NCBI GenBank assembly: GCA_022828595.1
Contig: JAKGHH010000004.1
Span: 58,381,421-58,445,420 of the forward strand
DNA length: 64,000 bases
Direction: 5' to 3'
From: Nelumbo lutea
Taxonomy: Eukaryota; Streptophyta; Magnoliopsida; Proteales; Nelumbonaceae
How positions within the stretch are numbered: position 1 is the stretch's first letter; every line of letters starts with the position of its first letter. Both the position numbers and the translations under genes were made by a program. This document shows positions 21,482 to 32,638 of the stretch, piece by piece. The notes under the pieces were generated by a model, which was not told where the DNA came from, ran no database searches, and saw nothing but the letters and a program-made list of their open reading frames with translations.

Positions 21482-24400
21482 GAGATCAGGGGTTTCTGAA
21501 CGCATACTTCCCTGAATTTGCAAATGCGCATGTTTTTGAGCCAAGCTTGTCTCCTGATGTGATAAATTCTAGACCGGTACCTGAAATGGAGAGACTCTCT
21601 ACTTTGTATAATGCAGATGTTGGCCTGTATATGCTGGCCAATAAGGTAATTGCCATCCTAATTTTTGAATAGATATGTTGTGTGAAATGTGAATATTTTT
21701 GCATCCCTAGAAATTATCTTTTATATCAACAATATAAATCTTCATACGGTTACTGATCAAAAAAAAAAATATAAATCTTCATACGGTTATAGCATGACTT
21801 GAGTAATAGAAAAACAATGCATTCAAAAACTGGAAATGTTGGGTTTCAATTTTTATGAATACCTAATTATTTCAATTACTTGTAGCATAGTTTGCAGGTG
21901 GTGTATTTTTCACTCTAAAGAACAAGAAAACAAGAACCAAGTTGACTACACTTTAGAAGAGTGGCAGGGTGAATTTTGAAGAAGAAACACCTTTTCCCCT
22001 AATAATCATATTTTAATTTAGAATGGATACCTAAAAGAATTATGATTGTTAATCATATATGCTCACGCAAATTTCATTTGTTTTGGGATGGAAAGCATAT
22101 CCTCTGGGCAAGTTTTTAATTTTGCATAGGCTTTCTACCTAGGAGGGGTTAAGCTAGATGAATCTAAGTCATGGCACTCCTCTCTGGACCTGATCATAGA
22201 AGGAAATCATCTTGGTAACGGAGTGCTTAAGATGGGCCAAGGGAAAAGCTATTTGGCTATGGAGATTAAGATGTGAGCTCAAATTTTTAGACTGTTTGAT
22301 ATCTTTTACAGGAATATACTGTTGTGGGTGTCTTTAGTTCGAACAGTTTAGGATGAAGAATCAGGAATGTTGTATGCTGACAATTCCATGCCATATGTAA
22401 AGCTGTTTTTAGGATCATACCATCCTTTTTCTGTTGTAAAGAGACCTTTTTCTCAATTCTACTACCTGCTAACAGAAGTAGTAAAACTAATAATTCATAG
22501 GAAAGAATGTGGTTTTCTTTTTGGGGTTGGTTTCCCTATTCTTATGGATTGGACCTGTATATCTTGTATAAATTTTTCCAGTGTTAATGAAAACTTACGT
22601 TTCCTATCAAAAAAAGGGGAAGATGTTGTGTTGATAACTTCAGAAAACATGTACAACTATTGCTCACTGGACACGTGGCAAAACCCCAGCGGAGTTTACC
22701 AATTAAAGACTAGAGAATTGTGATCCTCTTTCCTAACGGGAAAGTCCCTATTTTTCTGCATCTCATATGAGACTTGTCTCAAGATTCCCGGGTTCCAGAC
22801 TTCCCGAGTTCACTTGCCTCCTACTCCTCTTGCAGTCCCCTCTTTTACAAAACTTCTTCTTGACCTTGCCTCTTCCAATCCTGGTCATCTTTGTCTTTCT
22901 AAGAGACCATCTCTTACTGCCTCACCATCCCATTTACACAGGGCATCCATGTATGGGCAATTGATTATCATGGTTTTGGTAACTGCCATTTACTCAAGCA
23001 AGAATGTACTAATGTTCTTTGATGTTTGTAGTGTTTCTAACTTCACTATTTTTTATTGATCGTGGGCATGTTAAATTTGAACGACCCTGCTGGAGATGCC
23101 CTGATACCCTATTTTCCGAAGACAATAGATGACCATGGTGTTCAACTTTTTTTCTTCCAAACTTAAGTTATTAACAATAGATGCCCATGGTTATGGTAGT
23201 TTTGCATTAAATTCTTTCATATATGATATTGGCTTCTCTAGTATTAGCTAATAGAACTCTATTTGCTTTTGACCATTGCTTTGCATTACTTTTTCCTTGA
23301 ACTATCTCGCTAATGTTCTCTCTATCCATATCATTTATGCAGTGGATGGTAGATGAGAAAGAACTCCGGGTTATTCACTACACGCTTGGTCCCCTTAAAC
23401 CATGGGACTGGTGGACAGCATGGCTCCTAAAACCTGTTGACATTTGGCAGGTATAGACATGTTTGGATGAGTAGCATTCATGTGTAGACATGTTTGTGTG
23501 TTGCAGTTCCTATGCTTTTGTATGACATGTATACTTGTTTTGCATGTGAGGATGAGGTAATCATGTTTTTTATTTGTTTATGCTGGCATTTGTGTGGAGC
23601 ATGTTATTGAAATTAAGCATTGAAAAGATTTTACCAGACAAATGAGACACCATTGTACCTTCAACTTTCTGATTTATCTTGGTGACCCTGCAGAATGTCC
23701 GGGAACATCTTGAAGAATCTCTTCCAGGAACAGCAGGGGGAAAAAATCCAAATGATTCTCTTCTAGTCAAAATTCTTTTCTTCCTTCCCTTAATTGCTCT
23801 GCTTCTTTGTTACCATCGTTCCCTTTTTCAGGTTAGCACATTTTGAATCGACTTAACTTTGTTGGAGTCTAATAAAATAAACTTTGGTTGCTTGTAATCA
23901 CCAAAATAATTTTGGTCTTGATCCAAATGCAGAGGGATTCATGTGGCACATTTTGTAGAAACTCATTCTATGATCATGTCAGACATCTTTATTATAAATT
24001 TAAAGCTGGTGGAGTTTTTTATTCTGCTGTTGGTGTTTCTTCATCGTCCATTAATTCCAATCAACAGGTCAGTATGCAAATTTTTATTCTATCATTATGA
24101 TTTTATTAGTTACTTTAATCTTTAGGAGCCTTCAATTTGACAATGGTAAAGGCCATTACCCAATGTTCATTCTACCAATGGGGTTATCTTTAAGTCATTT
24201 TGTGATAAAGGTTCTAAGATTTTAATTAGGGAAAATCTATGATGCAGGAAGGATAATGGTATGGAAAGAGTTTTGACCAATCAAAACCCACCCATGCATT
24301 TTGATAATTAACGGCTGATTCGCTACCAAGTTTATGATTCCAGTTGATTGGTCAGATGTTTTTCGGATATCATATCTTTTTCCATATCATAGTTAAACCC

Positions 24401-27076
24401 TTTTAATTATCAAAAAAAGTTCCAAGATTTTAAGTCAGAATGTATGATTGAGGGTCCGTTTAGTTCACAGTCAGAAGTGGAATTGGAATTGGATTCAGAA
24501 TCTGAATGGTCTATTCCCAGTCTGTTTGGTTCATACAAGAATTGGCATGGGAATTGGAATCAGCTGGAATGGGTTTTCATTCCCAAGGGAGGGAATGACC
24601 ATTCCCTAAAATGGGGGAATGACATTCCCCCAGAAATGGGAATGGGATTTCGATTTCACCCAACTAAACAGTTGGAATCGGGATGGCCCATTTCGATTCC
24701 GATTCTAGATCCCTATTCCTGCAAACCAAATGGAATCTGATAAGTTATTGTATTTGTCCATTTGCCATTTGCAATCATGATCTTTACTGGCATAATGGAA
24801 CCGTCAATTTGTCCATGGTGATATTATAAAAGTATGGTTTAGTTGGTCACCTTGATCTTTAGGAACCATCAATTTGACAATGATAAAGGCCTTTAGTTTT
24901 CTGTGGTGGTCATTGTTTGAAAAATGAGGTGCATAGTCAATTTTTTGTTTTATCTTTTACTTGTTAGAAAGTTGGAGACATTTTTATTTCTGTGCTGTTA
25001 AGGTTTGTTTTTATGTTGAACAGTTCTCAAATGGACTGCATTCCAAGGTACCCGCTTATTTGGGTGGAATCTCTGTTTTCGTTTGTTTCCTGGCTGCTGT
25101 GGTGTCCATTGCACTTGCACTTGTAATTGTCCCTCGGCAAGTAATGCCATGGACAGGTTTACTGCTGATGTACGAGTGGATATTTACAATTTTCTTCATA
25201 TTATTTGGAGGTTATATCCATTTAATATATCAGTGGGGTAGGATGACAGCAACTCAAGCAGGATCCGTTTCCAATCATCCTGAATCTTCTGACTATGATT
25301 CCAGAAAAGGTTTGTAAAATGTAGTCATGTCCAGTATATATATATATATATCATTCATTAGAGGTATAAATAGTTTCTCTTTAATCTAGTTTAGTAGTTT
25401 ATTAGCTTATGATTCTTGTGTACAATGTAGGTCATCGTCTTGTGTCTAATTGTGATTTTGCCACATGGTATTACGGATTAGGGATGGCATTTCTTTCTGT
25501 AGCTGCCCCTTCATTGCCGTGCCTTTTGGGGATCACAGCAATGTTTACAAGGTAATTTTCTCAATGGATTTCAGTGATTTCCGCAAGTTTTCTCAACATA
25601 TTTCATGATTTCTACATTACGTTGTAATTTGGCTGAGGATAATCTCTCCATTTGATCTCGAATGTTACCAATGATGACAATTTTGGTATTATTTCATTAC
25701 TCCTACATGTTAATCATGAATTCACCATCAGTTAAAGGCAGTGAAATTTATGAATTTCATGCATCCTTGTTCATTATCTCCTTAAAATGTTCAAAATTTG
25801 GAAGTCTATGTCAGTCTTGGCCTGAAGACCTTTTGGTGTTAATTGCTGTTGCTTTTTCCGACTCCCTATGTTACTCTCCTACCCTATATTCATAGAACAG
25901 ATTTTGGCCCAAAAGTCCTAGCCTTGTTTTTAAGATGATCCCTAGGTTAGATTTATATTAAAATTTATCACTTTCAAGTGATAATATTAATTTTGAAAAC
26001 CAGCAATAATACAGTGTGGGGTATAGGGTTGATATAGATTGTGGAAGTTTACATGTGCCAATACTTGCCCCCTATGTGGACAATCTTGGTTGGCAACACA
26101 ATCTCTCCACATGCAGAAATATGTATGGTCAAAGCTTCCTACTTGATTAGTAAATGTTTCCTTGTTATATTTGTTTATTGATTATGAAGAATTTCCAATA
26201 TAGGGGTTTTTCTTCTCTATCATAATATCTTAATACTAGAAGTAATGCAATATTTCTAGGAGGAATATGACACCAGACAATATCTATTGATACTTTTGGT
26301 TAAATTCAATCGTATGATAAATTGACTGCAGACTAGCAAGTAACTCTGTGCACAGTTTATTTATCAAAAAAAAAAAATCTCTGAACAGTTAATCAGATTT
26401 TCATGCAATGTTGAAGGCTGCAGCATAATTATCTTTTCATTTGCCAAAGTGAACAATATGTTAATTGATCAATTCTATGGCCTTGACGGCCTCTACTGTT
26501 CCACCTCTGGATGAGGAAGAGAAACAGTGAGAACTGACTCCGGATCTCCTGCCCACACAAACTCTGCCCACATCTACCCAGAACACACTACCCCCGTGAA
26601 TTGGGAACATCTCCCACTGCATAATACTATGTAGGACCGATTCCAGATCTCCTGCCCACACAAACTCTGCCCACGCCTACCCAGAACACACTACCCTGTG
26701 AATTGGGAGCATCTCCCACTGCATAATACTGTGTAGGAGGATGAGATGTTCTCCATGTGTGGCTGCGATGTTGTGTGGGTAGACGTGGGCAGGAGATCTG
26801 GACTCCAGCGAACTTGCTCATTATTTATTTAGTCATTGAGTGGTGATTCAAATGATAACGAGGGGAGTTGTCTGTTTTCTGAATTCCATTTCATCTTAAG
26901 AGAATGTAGTTTGAAATGACCAGTGTCTCCACAGGTTAGGTTTGATGGTTGTGGGTGGTTTGGTTTTGGCATCTTTCATGACATATGCTTCAGAGCACCT
27001 TGCAATTAGAGCATTCTTGAAAGGCCTTGAAGATCGGGATGCCCCACAGATAAGAAGCTTGTGTTTATTATGTTGA
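21482..27076 (+). CDS. PGSIP8: PGSIP7/8-like GT8 glycosyltransferase, C-terminal seven exons (partial gene)
   Basis: Exons 21,482-21,645; 23,343-23,450; 23,694-23,831; 23,933-24,067; 25,024-25,309; 25,431-25,551; 26,935-27,076 all have GT-AG borders and join in frame into 363 residues plus a split first codon, ending at a TGA. The first two exons carry GT8 signatures: GDQGFLNAYFPEF (with the split Gly), MERLSTLYNADVGLYMLANK, and HYTLGPLKPWDWWTAW, the HxxGxxKPW block that binds the sugar nucleotide and metal. The rest has five hydrophobic segments (KILFFLPLIALLLCYH; GGISVFVCFLAAVVSIALAL; LLLMYEWIFTIFFILFGGYI; FLSVAAPSLPCLLGITAMF; GLMVVGGLVLASFMTYA), and ends SEHLAIRAFLKGLEDRD. Plant PGSIP proteins are putative glucuronosyltransferases; related PGSIP6/IPUT1 glucuronidates inositol phosphorylceramide in the Golgi. 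The exact PGSIP subgroup is inferred. The N-terminal 150-200 residues with the DxD motif are not seen upstream. No stop or frameshift occurs, so the visible part looks under selection. Confidence 0.87.
21731..21789 (+). mobile_element. 15-bp LINE-tail micro-insertion with 22-bp target duplication
   Basis: aatataaatcttcatacggt plus ta occurs twice without a mismatch (21,731-21,752 and 21,768-21,789). Between the copies is only ctgatcaaaaaaaaa. The tail matches LINE ends in this window such as ttattgatccaagaaaaa at 21,072. It lies in the intron after the first visible GT8 exon. Confidence 0.8.
22130..22617 (+). mobile_element. Possible retroposon 3' fragment in a GT8 intron
   Basis: The segment ends ataaatttttccagtgttaatgaaaacttacgtttcctatcaaaaaaa, the composition of the LINE 3' ends seen elsewhere here. 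No protein motif is readable and no target duplication was found, so the left edge is a guess. Confidence 0.4.
24211..24432 (+). mobile_element. Short retroposed insertion (about 194 bp) with 14-bp duplication
   Basis: gttctaagatttta (24,211-24,224) and gttccaagatttta (24,419-24,432) flank a segment ending ttttaattatcaaaaaaa. The tail and the duplication length suit LINE-driven insertion. No RNA polymerase III A or B box is evident, so a 5'-truncated LINE or processed RNA is likelier than a SINE. It lies in the intron before the exon at 25,024. Confidence 0.6.
24450..24740. mobile_element. Probable MITE in a GT8 intron
   Basis: The left end tgagggtccgtttagttc and the right end aaccaaatggaatctga are imperfect inverted repeats (about 12 of 17). 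The interior is full of gggaatgg/gaattgg motifs, a layout common in plant MITEs with gtccgtttggtt ends. The target duplication is unclear, so the superfamily is not assigned. The open frame across it is fortuitous. Confidence 0.55.
26342..26390 (+). mobile_element. LINE-tail micro-insertion with imperfect duplication
   Basis: ctctgtgcacagtt (26,344-26,357) and ctctgaacagtt (26,379-26,390) flank a segment reading tatttatcaaaaaaaaaaaat. The insert equals the LINE end gttatttatcaaaaaaaa at 17,690-17,709. It lies in the last intron of the GT8 gene. Confidence 0.55.
26536..26809. repeat. Two 103-bp tandem copies closed by an inverted end
   Basis: The unit gactccggatctcctgcccac...gcataatactatgtagga starts at 26,536 and again at 26,639 with few differences. 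At 26,784-26,809 its first bases return inverted (gtgggcaggagatctggactcc). Direct copies plus an inverted terminal copy suggest a non-autonomous DNA element whose left end was duplicated. It lies in the last intron of the GT8 gene. Confidence 0.7.
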
Positions 27077-27936
27077 TCAGCGGCATCGGCATCTTTAAAT
27101 AATTGTACACTATAAGAACAGGGATTCCTCCCAACTTTGTGATTTACTTGGCTATTTTTTCTTATCTGTGTATTTGTAAAATATTTGTCAAATTGGAATT
27201 TCTTTACACTACAAAATTTTGATGTAACAGCAATTCAACAACCGCAGTTTTATTTATCACTACTTTGTGAAGTTCTCATAAATTTCCAGTTGTACACCCT
27301 TCTATAGTAGCCGTTACTGAAGCTTGGGGGTTTTAGAATTCTAAAATATGTTCTTGTTTTGGTCATCGACTCCAATGGGTCTACTTTTTATGGATGTTGG
27401 GTATAAAAGAATTGGGGATTAGAGTTGCCTTGAGCCCTTACTAGGATGCTAATGGCATTGTGGTTTTGACCTATTTCAACCTGGCAGGTACTTGAACTGG
27501 ATGGTTTCACAATTCACACGCCCAAGGATAATTTTGAAATGGATGATTTCCTCTAATACAATCTGAGCGTTGTGGCAGGAATCCAGCTATTCCCTCATGC
27601 TTAGGCCTCCCAAGATTATATCATAATAGTGATCCTGATGCTGATTAATTTGGTTGCAAGTTTCTCCGGTATCATGACGTTCTGCCATTATAATCAAACC
27701 CTTGTCCAATGATATCTCTCCTATTCACCATTGTCCACCGTTAAGGGAAAATTGTCGTTCTCTTGTTTTTTAATGCGTGTCAATCAAGGAATGGGACCGT
27801 AACATGGATCGATTATTCGATCTTTTCAACCAGTGCACTTTTGAATTGTTCTCTTCTTGTGATTGTGGGTAAAACGATTTAAAGAACAGGTTAAGGTCTG
27901 ACACAAAGATGACCAAACATAAAGCTGGATGGGCAG
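27077..27936. other. 3' flank of the GT8 gene
   Basis: The stretch follows the TGA. AT-rich sequence with a possible poly(A) region near 27,098-27,250 would be the 3' untranslated part. No further exon, open frame or repeat is recognisable up to the MITE. Confidence 0.45.
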
Positions 27937-28319
27937 TAGGGGTGCCAATTGGATTGGATTTGGTCCAATCCGATTTAGTCCAATTTGAGTCCATTACAAA
28001 TAGACCTGGTCCAATCCAGTCCAATGAATGTTTTAGACCATTTTGAACCAGTACAATTCAATGTCTGGACCGTCCAATCTGTTCAAATGCATTTTAATTT
28101 AGGTTGGTTCCAACTCAAACTTGGTCCGTTGACACTTGTATTCTCATCTTTTAGTAATGGAGCAGATATGCTCAATCTAATCCAATTCAATTCAATAAAT
28201 ACTTTGGACTATTAAGTCTAGACTAGTCTAATTCAATGTCTTATTGGTCTGTCCAATCCATCCAAATTGATTATGCTTTGGATGGAGTCCAACCCAAATC
28301 CGGTCCATTAACACTCCTA
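27937..28319. mobile_element. Probable hAT-type MITE
   Basis: It begins taggggtgccaattgg and ends aacactccta, giving inverted ends taggggtg and taggagtg. The interior is a patchwork of ggtccaatcc and tccaattgg motifs. The ends resemble the hAT MITE at 6,618-7,082, but the 8-bp flanks do not match, so the assignment rests on ends and composition. Confidence 0.55.
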
Positions 28320-28539
28320 TCGAGTACAACCTAAAGTATATTGAAAAGTCATGAATGGTATCTAGGGTTGCAAACATTATGGTATTGGTCTGAACTCATT
28401 CAAATTCAATAGCATCATGGATGATCTGAATTTAATTAGATATAGATCCACTCCTATCTTATCCAATATGATCCGATTTGGTTCAGTTTGAATATGTATG
28501 CTTAAAACTTATATTGTATTTGATAGTAAAGTTTGCTTG

Positions 28540-29652
28540 TGAAGGGATGGGAGATCTATCATATGGATGGTAGAACCCTGTGTTAGATAGTGTATGCTCT
28601 TACCTCCAATCAGAATGATGTACCTTATGACATTTATTGTAAATGAATAAAGTACATATTAGATTCATGTTATTATGGTGTGTTTCTGTGTAATAACCTT
28701 AAACTGGACATATATGAAACTCGTGTTAGTTTAGAATCTTCACAGCCATTGGATAGATCTGGTGAGATATATCCTGCCAAGGCTGACACTGATGTGCCGC
28801 CAAATTGGTTGGGGTGGCTTGTCTCAGCTGCTAGGGTGAGACCTGAGGTACATGTAGTGTGAGTTTTCTTGAACACCTGAACCGGACTAGAATTCTAGTA
28901 TTGCCCTGGACGTTGGAGATTGATGAGCAAAACTGAAATGTTACACCTGACCCCTAACTTGATTATGATACTGCACTAGGTGTCGGATTGGGTTGTCTTT
29001 GATATGCCAATCAGTGAGACCCTTAGAGGGGGTCAAAACCTGGGTATGTTGGGACAGTCCGAGAATTCATTTGAGCGGGTGATCATAGTGATAGGATCAG
29101 CCCCTTTGTCGGACAAAGTGAATGATTGGCGATGCACTCTCTCTGATGGAAACCAAAGCTACCGGCAACCGATTTCAACCATTGAAATTTGCTTTGCAAA
29201 ATATATTTATATATATATATATTATGATTTTAAAATATTTGCGAAAGGTTTTAATTCTTGGGATCCATGTGAGTAGAGAGTGCAACACTGTTCCTTGTAG
29301 TCGATGGAGAGGTCCTCTCTTATCAGGTAGTGTTTCATCATTACGGGCTGAGAGGTTAAGTGTAATACCATTGAGGGTAATATCTGACGGGCTAATTATG
29401 CATCTGCACACAATCCTTAGGTTTTTATAAGGTGGCTTGACTCAGGAACCATTTAGTGTAAATGTTGGGCCCATTAGGAACCCATGGTGATGGACTTAGG
29501 GGTTCACTGTGTTAGATAGTGTATGCCCTTAGTTCTAATTAGAATGATGTACCCTATGACTTTTAATGTAAATGAATAAAGTATATATTTGATTCATGTT
29601 ATCGTGGTGTATTATTGTGTAATATGAGACTTGTATTAGTTTAGAATCCTCA
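28540..29652 (+). mobile_element. Junction of three Copia LTR pieces
   Basis: Bases 28,540-28,580 are the last 41 bp of a minus-oriented LTR (tgaagggatgggagatc...gaaccc). At 28,581 a plus-oriented LTR starts (tgttagatagtgtatgc) and runs 929 bp, through its (ta)n tract to gggttcactg. At 29,510 a second plus-oriented start (tgttagatagtgtatgccc) runs about 140 bp and stops where a minus-oriented LTR begins. None is complete. Confidence 0.8.
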
Positions 29653-31270
29653 CACCCAAGGTAAATGCCAAAAACTGCTCCCACTGAAGATGACACAGCA
29701 TAGGGTGGAGCAGAATCAATAGGTGGTTCTTCAACAAGAACCAAACTCTTCAGAAAGAATTCAATGGAGGGTGAGTGATCATGACTTCAGATCAGTTTTT
29801 TACCAAAAACTGATATGAAGAACGCTTCTTGATCGCTCCTACAGGTGGAGAATGAACTAGCAATGGCAGCAGTAGGAGGAGAAGGCAAGAACAGAAGATG
29901 GCGTCAGTCTCACTAGAGGTGTCTTCTCTCTTGTATCTGTGGTCAGAATAGGTGAACTAGGGTTCGCCTTCCTCCTCCTTTTATAGCCTTAAAGAGAGGT
30001 TCTCCTAATCCTATTATGAGTTTCCTAATCCAAATATTTATTTGGATCTAGATTCTCTTTAAGAGATGAGGATAATCCCTTATGTTATATGCATATAAAG
30101 ATCAGCCCTCCTAATCTTATTAGGAGTTTCCTGATCCAAATCTCTATTTGGATTTGGAATTTCTGAGTGGATAGGGACAATCCCTTATCCCATCTGCTGA
30201 TCTAAATCCCTGATTCGCCCCCTTTTAATTAATCAAATTAAACCCCTTTAGGCCCATTAAGTCCATGTGCACCCTCTTCTTCCAAACTGCTGCCCAGTTG
30301 GGTATCCTTATATGGCATGGGACCTAAACATTGATCTACACATCAGCCACATGGGTTTAGTCCAGCCTTTGTTGCAAGGCCTGGCCGAATTCACTGTAGG
30401 AAATAGTAAACCCCTGAATCCATCACCATGAGCTCTTAATGGGACCAACACTTACACTAAGTGGTCCCTGGGCCAAGCCATCTTATAAAAACCCAAGGAC
30501 TGTGGGCAGGTGCAAGATTAGCCCATCGGGTATCATCCCAAATGGCCTTACACTTAACCTCTCAGCCCATAATGATCAAGCACTGCCCGACAAGAGATGA
30601 CCTCTCCCTCGGCTGCAAGGAACATTGCTGCACTCTCTACTTACATGGATCTTGGGAATTAAAACCATTTGCAAACAATTTTGAAACCATACTTAAATAT
30701 ATATATCATATATATAAATTTTGCAAAACAAAATTCCAACGATTGAAATCAACTGCCGGCAGTTTGGCTTCCATCAGAGAGAGTGCATCCCCGATCATTA
30801 CCTTTGTCCGACAAAGGGGCTGATCCCATCACTATGATCACCCACTCAGATGAATTCTCAGACTGTCCCAACATACTCAGGTTTTGACCCCCGCTAAGAG
30901 CTCATGGTTGGAATAATCGGGTTAGGTGTAACTTTCTAGGTGTGACTTTCCAGTTTTGTAAATCAATCTCCAAGGTCTAGGGCAATGCTGGAAATCTGGT
31001 CCGGTTCAAGGATTCAATTAATCCTACATTGCATGTACCTTGGGTCTCACCCTGGTTGCTGAGACAAGCCACCCCAACAGTTGGCAACACACCAATGTCA
31101 ACCTTGGCAGGATAAAACCAACACAAGTCTCATTAAGTGTCCAGTTTTAGGGTCTTACACAGAAGTATACAACACAACATGAATCAAACATGTACTTCAT
31201 TTATTTATATTAACTATCAAAAGTACATCAAAATTGATTGAAGCTAAGGGCATACAAAAACTGTCCAACA
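29653..31270 (-). mobile_element. 3' LTR of Copia element A, truncated
   Basis: On the minus strand it starts tgttggacagtttttgtatg at 31,270 directly after the polypurine tract gcaagtgggagt (31,271-31,282) and follows the family LTR to the gaagatgacac block. The last 250 bp or so of the LTR are missing, replaced by plus-oriented LTR pieces. A 1.9-kb family LTR is seen intact at 32,639-34,587. Confidence 0.85.
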
Positions 31271-32638
31271 ACTCCCACTTGCACTTAGGTCTAATCTTGT
31301 ACAAGCCGGAGTCCCATACTTTTCGCATGTTTCTCAAACATCTTCTGTGTGAGTGGCTTAGTTAATGGGTCTGCCACATTATCTGCTGATGCTACCTTCT
31401 GAATTAGGACGTCCCCTCTACCAACGATCTCCCGCAGTACATGGTACTTCCTCTCGATGTGCTTTGACTTCGAGTGGGCCCGAGGCTCCTTAGCCTGGGC
31501 GATGGCTCCATTGTTGTCACACAGCAACGGGATGGGTGATGTGCTGGACGGAACCACTCCAAATTCGTGAATGAACTTCTTCATCGACACAGCTTCCTTG
31601 GCAGCTTCACTTGCTGCAATGTACTCGGCTTTGGTTGTGGAGTCTGCCGTGGACCCCTGTTTGCTACTTTTCCAACAAACAACACATGATCCTATCATGA
31701 AAACATATCCAGATGTAGACTTTCTATCTTTTGGATCCGATTGAAAATCGGTATCAGTATACCCCAGAATTTGTAGTGAACTGGACACTTAATACTTTCT
31801 ATCTTTTGGATCCAACAAACAACACATGCTCTTGCCCTGGGTTGGCCTAGAACCTGCTTACAATACTCACCGCCTGAGCAATGTCAGGGCGAGTGCACAA
31901 CATGGCATATATGATGCTTCCTACGACTGAGGCATAGGGAACGTCTTTCATGCCCTCAATCTCCTTAGAAGTCTTGGGAGGCATCTTCTTGGAGAGAGTG
32001 ACTCTGTGCCTGAAATGAACGTTTCCTTGGAATTCTCCATGCTATAACTTATGACAAATTTGTCAATATAAGCAGCCTGGGATAATCCAATTATTTGCTT
32101 CGATCTATCTCTATAGAGTCGAAGACCCAGTATATAGGAAGCATTTCCAAGATCTTTCATGGAGAACTGCTGCGAAAGCCATACCTTGACCGAAGTCAAC
32201 ATTCCTACATCATTCCCAATGAGTAGGATATCGTCCACATATAAGACCAAAAAGGTGACCTTATCCCCACTGGACTTCCTATAAACACAGGGCTCATCCG
32301 GATTTTGCTCAAAGTCAAACGATTTGACGGTAGAGCCAAAACGGATGTTCCAACTCCTAGAAACCTGCTTAAGTCCATATATGGATCTATTAAGTTTACA
32401 TACCATGTGTTCCTGACCAGCGGCAATGAAGCCTTGCGGCTGCTGTATGTAGATATCTTCACTAAGATCTCCATTCAGGAACGTGGTTTTGACATCCATT
32501 TGTCAAATCTTGTAGTTATGGTATGCTGCTACAGCTATCAGGATCCTAATGGATTTAAGCATGGCCATGGGCGAAAAGGTTTCCTCATAGTCGATACCTT
32601 CCTTCTGAGTATACCCTTTCACCACCAAACAAGCTTTG
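31271..32638 (-). pseudogene. Copia element A: reverse transcriptase C-terminal part and RNase H
   Basis: On the minus strand, from 32,638 down: [21 protein letters not shown] text with a cysteine for the usual residue, MDVKTTFLNGD (motif A), YVDDILLIGNDVGML (catalytic YVDD, near 32,230), then a jumbled stretch at 31,790-31,950, then RNase H with YTDTDFQSDPKDRKSTSGYV, DNNGAIAQAKEP and a normal C-terminus DPLTKPLTQKMFEKH (31,291-31,788). It ends beside the polypurine tract. The jumble removes about 60 residues between the domains. The upstream half continues at 34,593 beyond a solo LTR. Confidence 0.88.

Noticed and set aside
22767..23059. Pro/Ser/Leu-rich frames in the first visible GT8 intron
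   Set aside because: No family resemblance, and the exon borders at 21,645 and 23,343 join perfectly without them.
24444..24740. 98-codon open frame in a GT8 intron
   Set aside because: It coincides with a MITE rich in gggaatgg motifs and has no splice-compatible role; the flanking GT8 exons join in frame without it.
27929..28327. 8-bp duplication for the MITE at 27,937-28,319
   Set aside because: The flanks (atgggcag and tcgagtac) do not match, so only the ends support the call.
28980..29276. Open frames starting MSDWVVFDMPISE (also 40,137, 42,527, 47,289, 57,139)
   Set aside because: These are sense-strand LTR sequence, interrupted differently in each copy and ending in the (ta)n tract.
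30461..30823. Recurring open frame of 70-130 codons (also at 33,791, 39,851, 42,673, 47,007, 48,024, 58,140, 61,252 and others) reading like LTSQPIMIKHC
   Set aside because: It is always the antisense strand of the same LTR segment. Its similarity follows from the nucleotide identity of LTR copies, the lengths vary, and starts are not conserved. I see no sign of a real gene.
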